A DNA stretch of 43,181 bases from NCBI GenBank assembly GCA_031292555.1, contig JARLGV010000066.1, positions 1-43,181 on the forward strand. The letters are read 5' to 3'. How positions within the stretch are numbered: the stretch's first letter is position 1; the number at the start of each line of letters is the position of its first letter. The DNA is from Fimbriimonas sp. (GTDB taxonomy: Bacteria > Armatimonadota > Fimbriimonadia > Fimbriimonadales > Fimbriimonadaceae). Shown one piece after another: positions 8,136-17,400 of the stretch. The position numbers and the translations under genes were made by a program. The notes beneath the pieces are model-generated. The model was not told where the DNA came from and did no database searches. It worked only from the letters and a program-made list of their open reading frames with translations.

Positions 8136-9062
8136 GAGAGAGAGGCTCATCGACGTGTAACGGCGGGTCGGCACAAAGCCGACCTTGCCGTAGAAGTCGA
8201 TAAGACCCGTCCAGTCGATGATGCACCGTTCGACTCCCCGTGCCTTCTGTTCTTCCAGGGCGGAGGCAAGCAAGGCAATTCCGCTGCCCCGCCCACGAAG
8301 ATGCTTTGCAACCCCGATCGCACCAAGCGCTCCCCAATTCTTACCGAGGCTCTTATGCCAAACGGCTCCGCCGATTGGCGCCTTATTCGACGAATCTTGG
8401 ATGAGAGCAAATCCCTCGAGTCTTCCGCCAATAAACAGGCCATAGACGCATCGAGGACCCTCGATCTCAACCTTCTTAGAGGTGTCGTACTTCCATCGCC
8501 CGGGAAACTCCCGATCGAAGAACTCGTTCAATGCGGGCAAATCGGCCTGTTCCACGACCCTCATTTCATCGCCATCGGGCACCGGGTAGGCGTTCACGTA
8601 GTCGGTCATATCGCGCTCGAGATCAACCGCTTCACCGCCCGCCAGAAACCCCTCGACCGTCAGAAAACTGGTGAGGGCATGGAAATCGGTTGGGCAGCCA
8701 GGAAAGAAGTGACGTGTATCCTGTCCAAACTGCAGTCGGGTACAGCCCCGGTTGGCGAGTAGCCGCTTTACCTCTGCCATCAGGTCAACCCCGTACTGGG
8801 ACTCGCAGTAGGCGATCATCGACAGGTGGGCCACATCCTTATCGGGCCCCTTGTAGAGCTTAGACGCCGCCTTCTTTACCGAGACGAATCCTAGGATCTC
8901 GCCATCGCCTTCGAGGATGCAGGAAGCTCCCCAATCGAAAGCTGGAGAATCGACAGTGTTCAGTCGAAGCTGCTCTCCATCGATCCAGTACTTTTCTGGG
9001 GCGAATCCGTTCCAGAAATAGGCGAGCCGATCGAAGTCGGCGCTTTGAAAACTTCGCTTCAT
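8127..9062 (-). CDS. GNAT family N-acetyltransferase, tandem-domain
   Basis: A 311-residue acyl-CoA-dependent acyltransferase with two GNAT-like halves. The C-terminal half carries the acetyl-CoA pyrophosphate loop (motif A) 'GVAKHLRGRGSGIALL' at about residues 252-267, followed by 'FYGKVGFVP', the usual last GNAT strand. The N-terminal half (about 1-150) has GNAT-like strands ('GEILGFVSVKKAA') but no clear CoA loop and may be structural. The substrate is unknown. ATG 9062 overlaps the stop of the upstream unknown gene (ATGA), so it is the third gene of a translationally coupled trio. Confidence 0.85.
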   Translation of the reverse strand: MKRSFQSADFDRLAYFWNGFAPEKYWIDGEQLRLNTVDSPAFDWGASCILEGDGEILGFVSVKKAASKLYKGPDKDVAHLSMIAYCESQYGVDLMAEVKRLLANRGCTRLQFGQDTRHFFPGCPTDFHALTSFLTVEGFLAGGEAVDLERDMTDYVNAYPVPDGDEMRVVEQADLPALNEFFDREFPGRWKYDTSKKVEIEGPRCVYGLFIGGRLEGFALIQDSSNKAPIGGAVWHKSLGKNWGALGAIGVAKHLRGRGSGIALLASALEEQKARGVERCIIDWTGLIDFYGKVGFVPTRRYTSMSLSLGD

Positions 9063-9511
9063 AACAATTGCGCCGCAAGCAGACGCAAATGCTCGCTATA
9101 GAGCGAGAGAGCTTCACGAGTTCGAGTAATGCGCGAGATCATAGTGCCGTCGTCACTCTCGATAAACTCCTGAAGGTCATTCGCTGCGACGAGCGCTTCA
9201 AACGCATCTAGCGGCCTCCCACTTAACTTTAGACCAGCTAGCTCGTCGTTTGGCACGAATTCCAGAAACGAAATCAGAAACGGTCGCTGCCCAGGATACT
9301 GCGCCTGAAACTTGGGACGTACCGACCCATAGGCATTCTCGAGCTTTGCGCTCGGCCCCAGTTGAGCCGCACTGCAAAGGACCTCGACTAAGTCCTCATA
9401 CGTCTCGATGAATTCATCGAATTCAATTCGTCGTCGGTTGACGCTGAGTCTTGCCGATTCAACGGCTGCCTGGTCGGCTCTTGCCTTGCGCGTAATCAGG
9501 CTCCTGCTCAA
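9059..9511 (-). CDS. Hypothetical protein, 150 aa, middle gene of coupled trio
   Basis: Unrecognised 150-residue, mostly helical, soluble-looking protein with a basic N-terminus and no signal peptide. It overlaps the DUF1844 gene upstream and the GNAT gene downstream by four bases each, which strongly supports it as a real gene and fixes its start at ATG 9511. The segment 'RRRIEFDEFIETYEDLVEVL' looks amphipathic. Conserved function cannot be assigned; genomic coupling to DUF1844 is the only clue. Confidence 0.75.
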   Translation of the reverse strand: MSRSLITRKARADQAAVESARLSVNRRRIEFDEFIETYEDLVEVLCSAAQLGPSAKLENAYGSVRPKFQAQYPGQRPFLISFLEFVPNDELAGLKLSGRPLDAFEALVAANDLQEFIESDDGTMISRITRTREALSLYSEHLRLLAAQLL

Positions 9512-9804
9512 GCCGATCCCGCCTGGCTCTTCTGTACGTAGTTGATTCGTAAGTCGCGTAATAGGCTGTGGAGACGGCGCTTATCGTCTTCGTCGAGTTG
9601 CGATTCCAACTGCTGGACCATGCTCGCCGTCACGTCGATAGCAACCTTCGCCTCAGCGAGGTCGGGCTCGATCTTTCCTGTCACGCTGTCAGGTTGTAGG
9701 CCCATCTTCTGCCATGCGACCGCCGCGAGCTGCTCGATCAGGATCGCTAGAATGTCGTAGATGCTGAGTGGTTTGGTCGGCTTTTCGGTCTCGTTCTCTG
9801 CCAT
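9508..9804 (-). CDS. DUF1844 domain protein
   Basis: A 98-residue protein matching DUF1844: 'SIYDILAILIEQLAAVAW' then 'MGLQPDSVTGKIEPDLAEAK', a helix 'AIDVTASMVQQLESQLDEDD' and the closing 'LLRDLRINYVQK'. Almost the whole length is the domain, as is usual for this family. Function is not established. First gene of a leftward trio; the start ATG 9804 faces the trxB promoter region divergently. Confidence 0.92.
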   Translation of the reverse strand: MAENETEKPTKPLSIYDILAILIEQLAAVAWQKMGLQPDSVTGKIEPDLAEAKVAIDVTASMVQQLESQLDEDDKRRLHSLLRDLRINYVQKSQAGSA

Positions 9805-9884
9805 GCTTTACCGGTTAATGACGTTCGCCGCATGCAGTTTGATGCACTCTCCGCTTCATGAGCCCACGATTCTATGTGCCGCTT

Positions 9885-9912
9885 TTGAACTCAAATTCCT
9901 CGTAGGTAGAAT
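9885..9912 (+). promoter_or_regulatory. trxB promoter
   Basis: TTGAAC (9885-9890), a 16-nt spacer and TAGAAT (9907-9912) form a good sigma70-type promoter. Start of transcription would be near 9919, giving a leader of about 14 nt with AGGA at 9924-9927 five bases before ATG 9933. This is a useful contrast to the leaderless-looking starts elsewhere in the window. Confidence 0.6.
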
Positions 9913-9932
9913 GGACAGTTTGTAGGAAACAT

Positions 9933-10865
9933 ATGGTGCACGACGTTATTATCATCGGTTCGGGACCGGCCGGCTACACTGCCGCCCTCTATACGGCGCG
10001 TGCCGATTTGAAGCCTGTCATGTTTGCAGGATTGCAGCCAGGCGGCCAACTGATGATTACGACGGATGTCGAGAACTACCCCGGCTTTCCGGAAGGCATT
10101 ATGGGTCCTGAGATGATGGACCTCTTTCGCCGACAAGTCGAGCGCTTTGGGGTCGAGATTCACGATGCTCAGGTCACAAAAGTTGACCTTTCCCGACGGC
10201 CGTTCAAAGTGTGGGTTGAGAACGAGCTATTCGAATCGCATGCGCTGATCATCACCACCGGCGCCAGTGCGAAGTGGCTCGGCCTCGAATCTGAGGTCGT
10301 CTATGGCGGCTTCGGCGTGAGCGCCTGCGCCACATGCGACGGATTCTTCTTCCGAAACAAGGAAGTCATGGTGGTCGGCGGTGGAGATACGGCGATGGAA
10401 GAAGCGAACTATCTGACCCGGCACGCAAGCAAGGTCTATTTAGTCCATCGGCGCGGCGAATTCCGGGCCAGCAAGATCATGCAGGATCGTGTTCTCTCCA
10501 ATCCAAAGGTCGAGGTGCTCTACAACACAACGATCGACGAAATCCTGGGTGAGGGACAGCCCAAGCGCGTAACCGGCGCCCGGTTGCGTGACACGGTCAC
10601 CGGAGAGACACGGGAGATGCCGATCAACGGCGTTTTTGTCGCGATCGGGCACAAACCGAACTCAGAACTGTTCGACGGCGTCCTTGAAATGGACTCGGTC
10701 GGTTATATCAAGACCCAACCCGGTTCAACCAAGACGAATATTCCTGGGGTTTTTGCCGCCGGCGACGTGGCGGACAGCGTCTACCGCCAAGCCGTAACGG
10801 CCGCCGGCACAGGTTGCATGGCAGCAATTGACGCTGAAAGATTTCTGGAAGCCGAAGAGCACTGA
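9933..10865 (+). CDS. trxB: Thioredoxin-disulfide reductase
   Basis: A 310-residue low-molecular-weight thioredoxin reductase, which passes electrons from NADPH through FAD to thioredoxin. FAD-binding '[18 protein letters not shown]' is at the N-terminus. The redox-active pair Cys132-Ala-Thr-Cys135 is followed by DG, as in the E. coli-type enzyme. The NADPH loop '[15 protein letters not shown]' and the C-terminal FAD segment '[20 protein letters not shown]' are intact. Length is normal. Its TGA shares one base with the ATG of the following secreted HExxH protein, so the two are co-transcribed. Confidence 0.97.
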   Translation: MVHDVIIIGSGPAGYTAALYTARADLKPVMFAGLQPGGQLMITTDVENYPGFPEGIMGPEMMDLFRRQVERFGVEIHDAQVTKVDLSRRPFKVWVENELFESHALIITTGASAKWLGLESEVVYGGFGVSACATCDGFFFRNKEVMVVGGGDTAMEEANYLTRHASKVYLVHRRGEFRASKIMQDRVLSNPKVEVLYNTTIDEILGEGQPKRVTGARLRDTVTGETREMPINGVFVAIGHKPNSELFDGVLEMDSVGYIKTQPGSTKTNIPGVFAAGDVADSVYRQAVTAAGTGCMAAIDAERFLEAEEH

Positions 10866-11974
10866 TGATTGCGGCCCTGTTACTTGCCCACCTCCTGACA
10901 AGTTCACAACAGGACGGCGTACTCTGGAAGAAGGTCACTCTTCAGATGCCGCCCAAAAGCACGACTATTCTGATGTACCAGGGCCCGGTTGAGCCCCTTG
11001 ACCCTCCCAAGGAGTCTCCGAAGAAGTTCGGAGTCGACAAAACCCCCTGGCAGTTTCCATGGATGACAGATGGTTTTGCCCAGACGAGCCGGCTACGCCT
11101 TCAGAAGTACTTCCGAGTCTTCGCCCAAGAGCAAAAGGGAGATCGGATCGGCCAAGTCACGCAGATGCTTTTGCGCCTGTGGAACCTCAATTACGACCGT
11201 CTCGGCCTGACGCACAGTCCGCAATTCGACGGCGGCTTGGTCGAGGTGTACCTGTGCTTCGGTGGAAGACCGGGTGGCGAGCAGCTCTTTGATGTCGACA
11301 AGGGCATCGACCTCCGCACTCACAAACCGGTCGATGTGCCGGTCAACACGATCTACATCTACGACATGGCAAGCTTCACCGATCCGGTTGAGATGGCACG
11401 CGAAGTGGCTCACGAGTACGGACATGCGACTCTTCCTCCGATCGGCGGCTACACTTCACCCGAGTATTGGGCAGACGGCTATCTCGGCGAAAAGCTCATG
11501 CTCCGGTGGATTCGGGACGACATGGCCGCTGGTCGGTTAGGGCCCCTCGACGCGATGGGAGTCACAAAGGAACAACTTGATAAGTGGCTCGAGGCCAATG
11601 TCGATCCTCTCGTTCAGAAAGCCGCCGTCACATTCCCTTCCCCATCGTTGCTGGGCAAGAAGGACGATTCCGGCATGAATGCCTTCATCGGAGAGTCCCT
11701 TTACGTTGACACGATTCTGGGAGATGCCGTTTATGCCCGATCACTTAAAATGGGCGTTACCGACGTGCGTGACTATCCCGCGAATGCAGTGCTCGCTGCC
11801 GAGGAGCCGATCGAAGCCCCGCTCACGATTCCACCGTTCTTGTACGGCAAGTCCATCTGGATCCCCTTGGGCACTGGCAAGCTCAAAGGGGCCGTCTGGA
11901 CCAAGCGCGATCCCACCGGTTGGGTTCAAATAACCGCCAAACCCGGCCCAATCAGCATACTAAACCCGCAGTAG
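10865..11974 (+). CDS. Putative secreted zinc metallopeptidase-like protein (HEYGH)
   Basis: A 369-residue protein with a short export signal (about residues 1-15, '[16 protein letters not shown]'). 'VAHEYGHATLPP' contains H-E-Y-G-H at residues 183-187, fitting the HExxH zinc signature. 'SPEYWADGYLGEKL' about 15 residues later could supply a third ligand, as in gluzincins. No known peptidase family is recognised, and the rest looks like an alpha/beta envelope protein. The ATG overlaps the trxB stop by one base (TGATG), which is odd for a secreted protein paired with a cytoplasmic reductase. Activity is inference from the motif; an inactive relative is possible. Confidence 0.7.
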   Translation: MIAALLLAHLLTSSQQDGVLWKKVTLQMPPKSTTILMYQGPVEPLDPPKESPKKFGVDKTPWQFPWMTDGFAQTSRLRLQKYFRVFAQEQKGDRIGQVTQMLLRLWNLNYDRLGLTHSPQFDGGLVEVYLCFGGRPGGEQLFDVDKGIDLRTHKPVDVPVNTIYIYDMASFTDPVEMAREVAHEYGHATLPPIGGYTSPEYWADGYLGEKLMLRWIRDDMAAGRLGPLDAMGVTKEQLDKWLEANVDPLVQKAAVTFPSPSLLGKKDDSGMNAFIGESLYVDTILGDAVYARSLKMGVTDVRDYPANAVLAAEEPIEAPLTIPPFLYGKSIWIPLGTGKLKGAVWTKRDPTGWVQITAKPGPISILNPQ

Positions 11975-12126
11975 CCTGCTTGCAGGGCGAAGAGGTGTTT
12001 GGATGTCGCGTGAAGAAGCCATCTTGTGATGAACAAAGGGCAATAATGTCAGATACGCGATGGCCGTTTGGCGCCATTCCTTCCGACCCGTAACCCTCGC
12101 TCCACTCCCCCGGACCCGCAAGAAAA

Positions 12127-14196
12127 ATGCTAACCGAAACCCTTTCCCGAACCTACGCCGGAGTCCTTGGCAAGATCATCGGCGTCTACCTTGGCCGTCC
12201 ATTCGAGGGCTGGCCCTATCGCGAAATTCTTGCGAAGCTTGGAGAAGTCGAATATTACGTCCATGATCGGCTGAACGTACCGCTCGTCGTGACAGACGAC
12301 GATATCTCTGGGACCTTCACCTTCCTGCGCGCGCTTGAAGATTACGACTACTCTCCGAACTTGACCCCTGAACAGATCGGCCAAACATGGCTGAATTACA
12401 TCATCGAGAATCGGACCATTCTCTGGTGGGGCGGCATGGGGATGTCGACCGAGCACACCGCCTTCCTTAGGATGAAGCACGGCATCATGCCGCCGGCAAG
12501 CGGGTCTATTGCGACCAACGGACCGGTCGTCGCCGAACAGATCGGAGCCCAAATTTTCATCGACGGCTGGGGATTGATTCACCCGGGAGATCCAGAGAAG
12601 GCGGCCGACTTTGCGCGTCGCGCCGGATCGGTGAGCCACGATGGAATGGCCATTCACTGTGCCCAGGTCGTCGCCGCCCTCGAAGCGATGGCGTTCGTCG
12701 AAAGCGATTGGGATCGCCTCTTCGATACTGCCCTGACCTTTATTCCTGCCGACGGCGTGATTCGAAGGATGATCGACGACATTCGGGATTGGCATTCCCA
12801 GGGCCTCGACTGGCAATCCGGATTTGAGAAAATCGAAGCGCATTACGGCTACGACAAGTACGGCGGCAACTGCCATACGGTCCCGAATCACGCCATCATT
12901 ATTCACGCCCTCCTTCATGGCAATGGCGATTTCGGCCGATCGCTGATGATCGCCAACACCTGCGGTTGGGATACCGACTGCAACTCCGGCAACGTCGGCT
13001 GCATCATGGGGGTTCGCAACGGCCTCGACGGTCTAGCCGGTGGTCGCGACTGGAGAGGACCCGTTGCCGATAAGATCTACTTGCCCACCGCCGACGGCGG
13101 TCGTTGTGTGACCGACGCTGCGCGCGAAGCCCTATACGTATACAATTCAGGGCGCGTCCTGCGTGAGGAAACGCCTATAGCACCGAAATCGGGGGCCCGG
13201 TTTCACTTTGAGCTGCCAGGATCTGTACAAGGTTTTCGTGCCGAAAATTGCGAAATCGACAACATCGCCGGGCATTCTTTGGATGGCCACCGGTCCCTGG
13301 TCGTCCGCTGCCTGGGCAAAGTGGCACGTGTCCTCACCGAGACATTTCCCACGCCGACCGTTCAAAAGATGGGCGGTTACTCGCTACTGGCTTCACCGAC
13401 TGTTTACGCGGGACAAACCGTACGCCTGCGAGTCGAGGCCGATGAGTCGAACCAGGCTCAAGTTGCGATCTCGCTGATCCTGACCTGTTACCCAGACGGG
13501 GGAGAACCGCAGATCACGCGTCGGACGGCCGAACAACTGTTACCGGGAGGCGCCGGAATCGTGACGTGGGATTTACCCTTCGTTCACGGCAATCCGATCA
13601 CCGAACTGGGCATCGAGATCCAATCGAACGATGCCGGCGAGCGAGTCTACTTGGACTACCTCACATGGGATGGCGCTCCCTCAACCACCTTCCGGCAGGT
13701 TGCCGGCGACGCATGGAAGCAGCAATGGGTATGCGGCGTTTCCGAACACCTCTCGTGGGGCGAACCATTCAGGATCGTGCAAAACGAAGGAACCGGCTTA
13801 CTTATGACCGGATGCCGGGAATGGACTGACTACGAGGTCGAAGCGGCGATCACGCCTCATCTGGCAGAAACCGCCGGAATAGCTGCCAGAGTGCAGGGCA
13901 TGAAGCGCTACTACGCCTTGGAATTGGTTCGTGGCGGCGGCGTCCGGCTGGTCAAAGCCCTTGATGGCGAAGAATTGCTTCAAGAGGCGCTGTTTGAATG
14001 GGAATTGGGTGAGACCCACTTGCTCAGGCTCCAAGTCGTTGGGAACGACCTCGTCGGCATCGTCGACGGCAAACGCCTCTTGGAGGCCTCAGACTGGGAT
14101 CGGCCCCTGCTTCGCGGAGGTATTGCCCTTGTCCTCAAAGAGGGTCGGATGTCAACCGACGAGGTGAGAGTCGGACCGGTAATTGTAGGCGACTAG
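12127..14196 (+). CDS. ADP-ribosylglycohydrolase family protein with C-terminal beta-sandwich domains
   Basis: A 689-residue protein. Residues 1 to about 330 are an ADP-ribosylglycohydrolase (DraG/ARH) fold, whose known members release ADP-ribose using two magnesium ions. The entry helix is 'GVLGKIIGVYLGRPFEGW', the first metal site 'TDDDISGTF' is at 56-64, and the second 'GWDTDCNSGNVG' at about 280-291 matches the family's D-T-D pattern. About 355-540 looks like a beta-sandwich ('TVYAGQTVRLRVEADE'). About 545-689 resembles a LamG/DUF1080-type sandwich ('YEVEAAITPHLAETAGIAAR'). No signal peptide is seen. The two added domains suggest a glycan or nucleoside-conjugate substrate rather than a protein; this is inference. 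No clear Shine-Dalgarno precedes ATG 12127. Confidence 0.85.
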   Translation: MLTETLSRTYAGVLGKIIGVYLGRPFEGWPYREILAKLGEVEYYVHDRLNVPLVVTDDDISGTFTFLRALEDYDYSPNLTPEQIGQTWLNYIIENRTILWWGGMGMSTEHTAFLRMKHGIMPPASGSIATNGPVVAEQIGAQIFIDGWGLIHPGDPEKAADFARRAGSVSHDGMAIHCAQVVAALEAMAFVESDWDRLFDTALTFIPADGVIRRMIDDIRDWHSQGLDWQSGFEKIEAHYGYDKYGGNCHTVPNHAIIIHALLHGNGDFGRSLMIANTCGWDTDCNSGNVGCIMGVRNGLDGLAGGRDWRGPVADKIYLPTADGGRCVTDAAREALYVYNSGRVLREETPIAPKSGARFHFELPGSVQGFRAENCEIDNIAGHSLDGHRSLVVRCLGKVARVLTETFPTPTVQKMGGYSLLASPTVYAGQTVRLRVEADESNQAQVAISLILTCYPDGGEPQITRRTAEQLLPGGAGIVTWDLPFVHGNPITELGIEIQSNDAGERVYLDYLTWDGAPSTTFRQVAGDAWKQQWVCGVSEHLSWGEPFRIVQNEGTGLLMTGCREWTDYEVEAAITPHLAETAGIAARVQGMKRYYALELVRGGGVRLVKALDGEELLQEALFEWELGETHLLRLQVVGNDLVGIVDGKRLLEASDWDRPLLRGGIALVLKEGRMSTDEVRVGPVIVGD

Positions 14197-14488
14197 GGGC
14201 CCGATCCGAACTCAGCTGGCCGGGTCGTTCGACTCGACATGCGCCGTGTCCTGATTTCCCACTACAAGAGAAGAAATCCGTCATTTAGAAGCTGGCGGAC
14301 CAATCTGCATGCGTAATAATCGCGTTAGTGCTAAGTCACCGAACGGCCCGCGCAGAGGCGTGGCGTCAGGTTCGCAAGGGCGCCGCCGCCTCGACGACTA
14401 AGCTAGTCGACGCAACGTATTCCACGTGCGTACGCCCCCTAACTGTCCCGGACTGCACCTATTCCTCTCGACCACTTGGAGGTCAGCC
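14197..14488. other. Intergenic region before nifJ
   Basis: About 290 bases without a convincing gene. CGACTA-AGC-TAGTCG (14395-14409) is a small perfect dyad about 80 nt before the nifJ start and could be an operator or hairpin. A TAATAAT stretch near 14314 might be a -10 element but has no good -35 partner. GGAGG at 14478-14482 is the nifJ ribosome site. Confidence 0.4.
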
Positions 14489-17400
14489 GTGAAATCTTGG
14501 ATCACGATCGACGGCAATGAAGCCGCTGCCCGCATCGCCTATAGAGCGAGTGAAATCATCGCCATTTACCCCATCACTCCGTCAAGCAACATGGCGGAGC
14601 TATGCGACGAATGGAGCGTTCGCAAGTACAAAAACATCTGGGGAAGCATCCCCGTCGTGCAGGAAATGCAGAGCGAGGCAGGCGCTGCTGGCGCCTTGCA
14701 CGGCGCACTTCAGGCGGGATCGCTGAGCACAACGTTCACGGCCAGTCAGGGACTCCTCCTGATGATCCCGAACATGTTCAAAATCGCCGGTGAACTCACT
14801 CCGGCGGTCTTCCACATCGCGGCGAGGACAGTCGCCACCCACGCCCTGTCTATTTTTGGAGATCACTCGGACGTGATGGCCACCCGATCCACCGGATGGG
14901 CCATGGTTTTCGGCGGATCGCCCCAGGAAGTCCAGGATCTCGCACTCGTTGCTCACGCATCTACTTTAAGATCTCGAGTTCCGTTTCTGAATGCATTCGA
15001 TGGCTTCCGGACATCTCACGAGGTTCAGAAGATCCTTGAGATTCCAGATGAAACGATCCGAGAGATGATCGACGAGGACCTAGTCAAAGCGCACCGCGAA
15101 CGGGCTCTCAGTCCAGACCATCCTGTCCTAAGAGGCACTGCCCAGAATCCGGACGTGTTCTTCCAGGCTAGAGAAGCCGCAAACCCCTTCTACCAAAAGG
15201 TATCCGACATCGTTCAAAGCGAAATGGACAAGCTGCAGACGCTCGTCGGCCGCTCCTACCACCTATTCGACTATGTCGGCGCTCCGGATGCGGAGCGAGT
15301 CATCGTGATGATGGGCTCGGGCGCAGAGTGCGCAGAGGAGACGGTGGCCCACTTGACCGCCAAAGGCGAAAAGGTCGGTGTCGTCAAGGTCCGGCTATAC
15401 CGTCCGTTCGATATCCCGCGCTTCGTGGCATCTCTCCCCGCAACGGTCCGTTCCTTAGCGGTCCTAGACCGCTGCAAGGAACCGGGAGCAATCGGCGAAC
15501 CCCTTTATCAGGACGTGGTGACTGCCTTGGTCGAGCAGCCACACCGCAACCGGCCGATCGTGGTCGGGGGCCGATACGGACTGTCCTGCAAGGAGTTCAC
15601 GCCCGCGATGGTCAAGGCGGTCTTCGACAATTTGGCCGTCGAATCCCCTCACAACCACTTCACCGTCGGGATCGTAGACGACGTGACGCACCTCAGCCTT
15701 GATGTGGATTCCTCGTTCAGCGCCGAGGATAAGGACTCCTTCCGAGGCGTGTTCTGGGGACTCGGGGCGGACGGCACGGTGGGCGCCAACAAGAATTCGA
15801 TCAAGATCATCGGCGGCGAGACTGAAAACTGGGCGCAAGGGTATTTCGTCTATGACTCCAAAAAGTCTGGATCGGTCACCGTTTCCCACCTTCGCTTCGG
15901 CCCGAATCCGATTCGAAGCACCTATCTCATTCAAAAGGCGAACTTCGTCGCCATCCACCAATTCGGCCTAATCTACCGTTACGCTGTACTCGACCAAGCC
16001 GACATCGGTGCGACTGTTCTCGTCAACAGTCCTTACCAGCCAGGCGAGTTGTGGGAACATCTCCCGCTCTCATTCCAGCAGCAGGTGATCGCCAAGAACC
16101 TTTCCCTCTATGTTCTCGATGCCTATACGGTTGCTCACGAATCCAAAATGGGCGTGCGCATCAACACGATCATGCAGACGGCTTTCTTTGCGCTCTGCAA
16201 AATCCTACCGCCCGATGAAGCGATCGCAAAGATAAGGGAGGCGATCCAGAAGACCTACGGCAAGAGGGGACCACGCGTAGTTGAACAGAACTTCGCGGCG
16301 GTCGACCTTGCCCTTGCCGCACTTAAGCCGGTCATCGTACCCGCAAAGGCTTTCAGCCGAGTCGGTATGCGAGAATCAGTACCGGCAGAAGCTCCCGCAT
16401 TCGTGCGAGACGTTCTTGGCGAGATCATCTCGGGACGAGGCGACCAACTGCCGGTGAGCGCAATGCCGGTCGACGGCACCTTCCCGACCGGCACGACCCA
16501 GTACGAGAAGCGATCGATCAGTCTTGATATACCGTACTGGGATCCTGAAGTCTGCTCACAGTGCGGCAAGTGCGTGCTGAACTGCCCCCACGGCGTCATA
16601 CGCGCCAAGATGGTTGCCGAAGCGGACCTAATCGGCGCCCCGTCCGGATTCCGGTCCGCCACGCCGAAGTTCCGCGACGCCGAGGGATCAAGATTCACGA
16701 TCCAAGTTTCAGCCGAAGACTGCACCGGCTGTGCTCTCTGCGTCGAGGTCTGTCCGGAACGCGACAAGAGTGATTCCAGCCGTAGGGCAATCAACATGAA
16801 TCCGGTGATCGAAATTACCGACGAGCAGCGGGCGGCGTGGGGCTTCTTCCAGACTCTGCCGGACGAGCCGGCTATGGCTGAGGAACCGATCTACGACAAC
16901 GCGAAGTCGATCCAACTCCTCCGGCCCCTGTTCGAGTTCAGCGGTGCTTGTGCCGGATGCGGGGAGACGCCCTACCTCAAACTGCTCAGCCAATTGGTCG
17001 GAGACCGGTTACTAATGGCAAACGCAACTGGATGTAGCAGCATCTACGGCGGGAATCTCCCAACAACCCCATGGGCCAAGAACCATACGGGCCGCGGTCC
17101 AGCATGGAGCAATTCACTCTTCGAAGACAACGCCGAGTTTGGATTTGGAATGCGCATCGCTTTGGACGGACAACGACAGCAGGCACTTCACCTGCTTGAA
17201 CCGAACCGCGAGACCTTGGGCGACGAAGTGACCGATACCTTGGCCGCTCCCGAGAAAGCAGATGAAGCGACCCGAAGGAAACGTCGTGCTTGCGTGGACG
17301 AGCTAAAGGCGAGGCTGAAAGGCACAACCCGGCCAGACCTCGTCACGCTCCTCCAACTGGCCGACAGCCTCGTGGACAAGTCGGTATGGATTATCGGCGG

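Noticed and set aside
14395-14409. Rho-independent terminator after the ADP-ribosylglycohydrolase gene
   Set aside because: The dyad is about 200 nt after the stop, has a short stem and no T-run; a regulatory dyad for nifJ is as likely.
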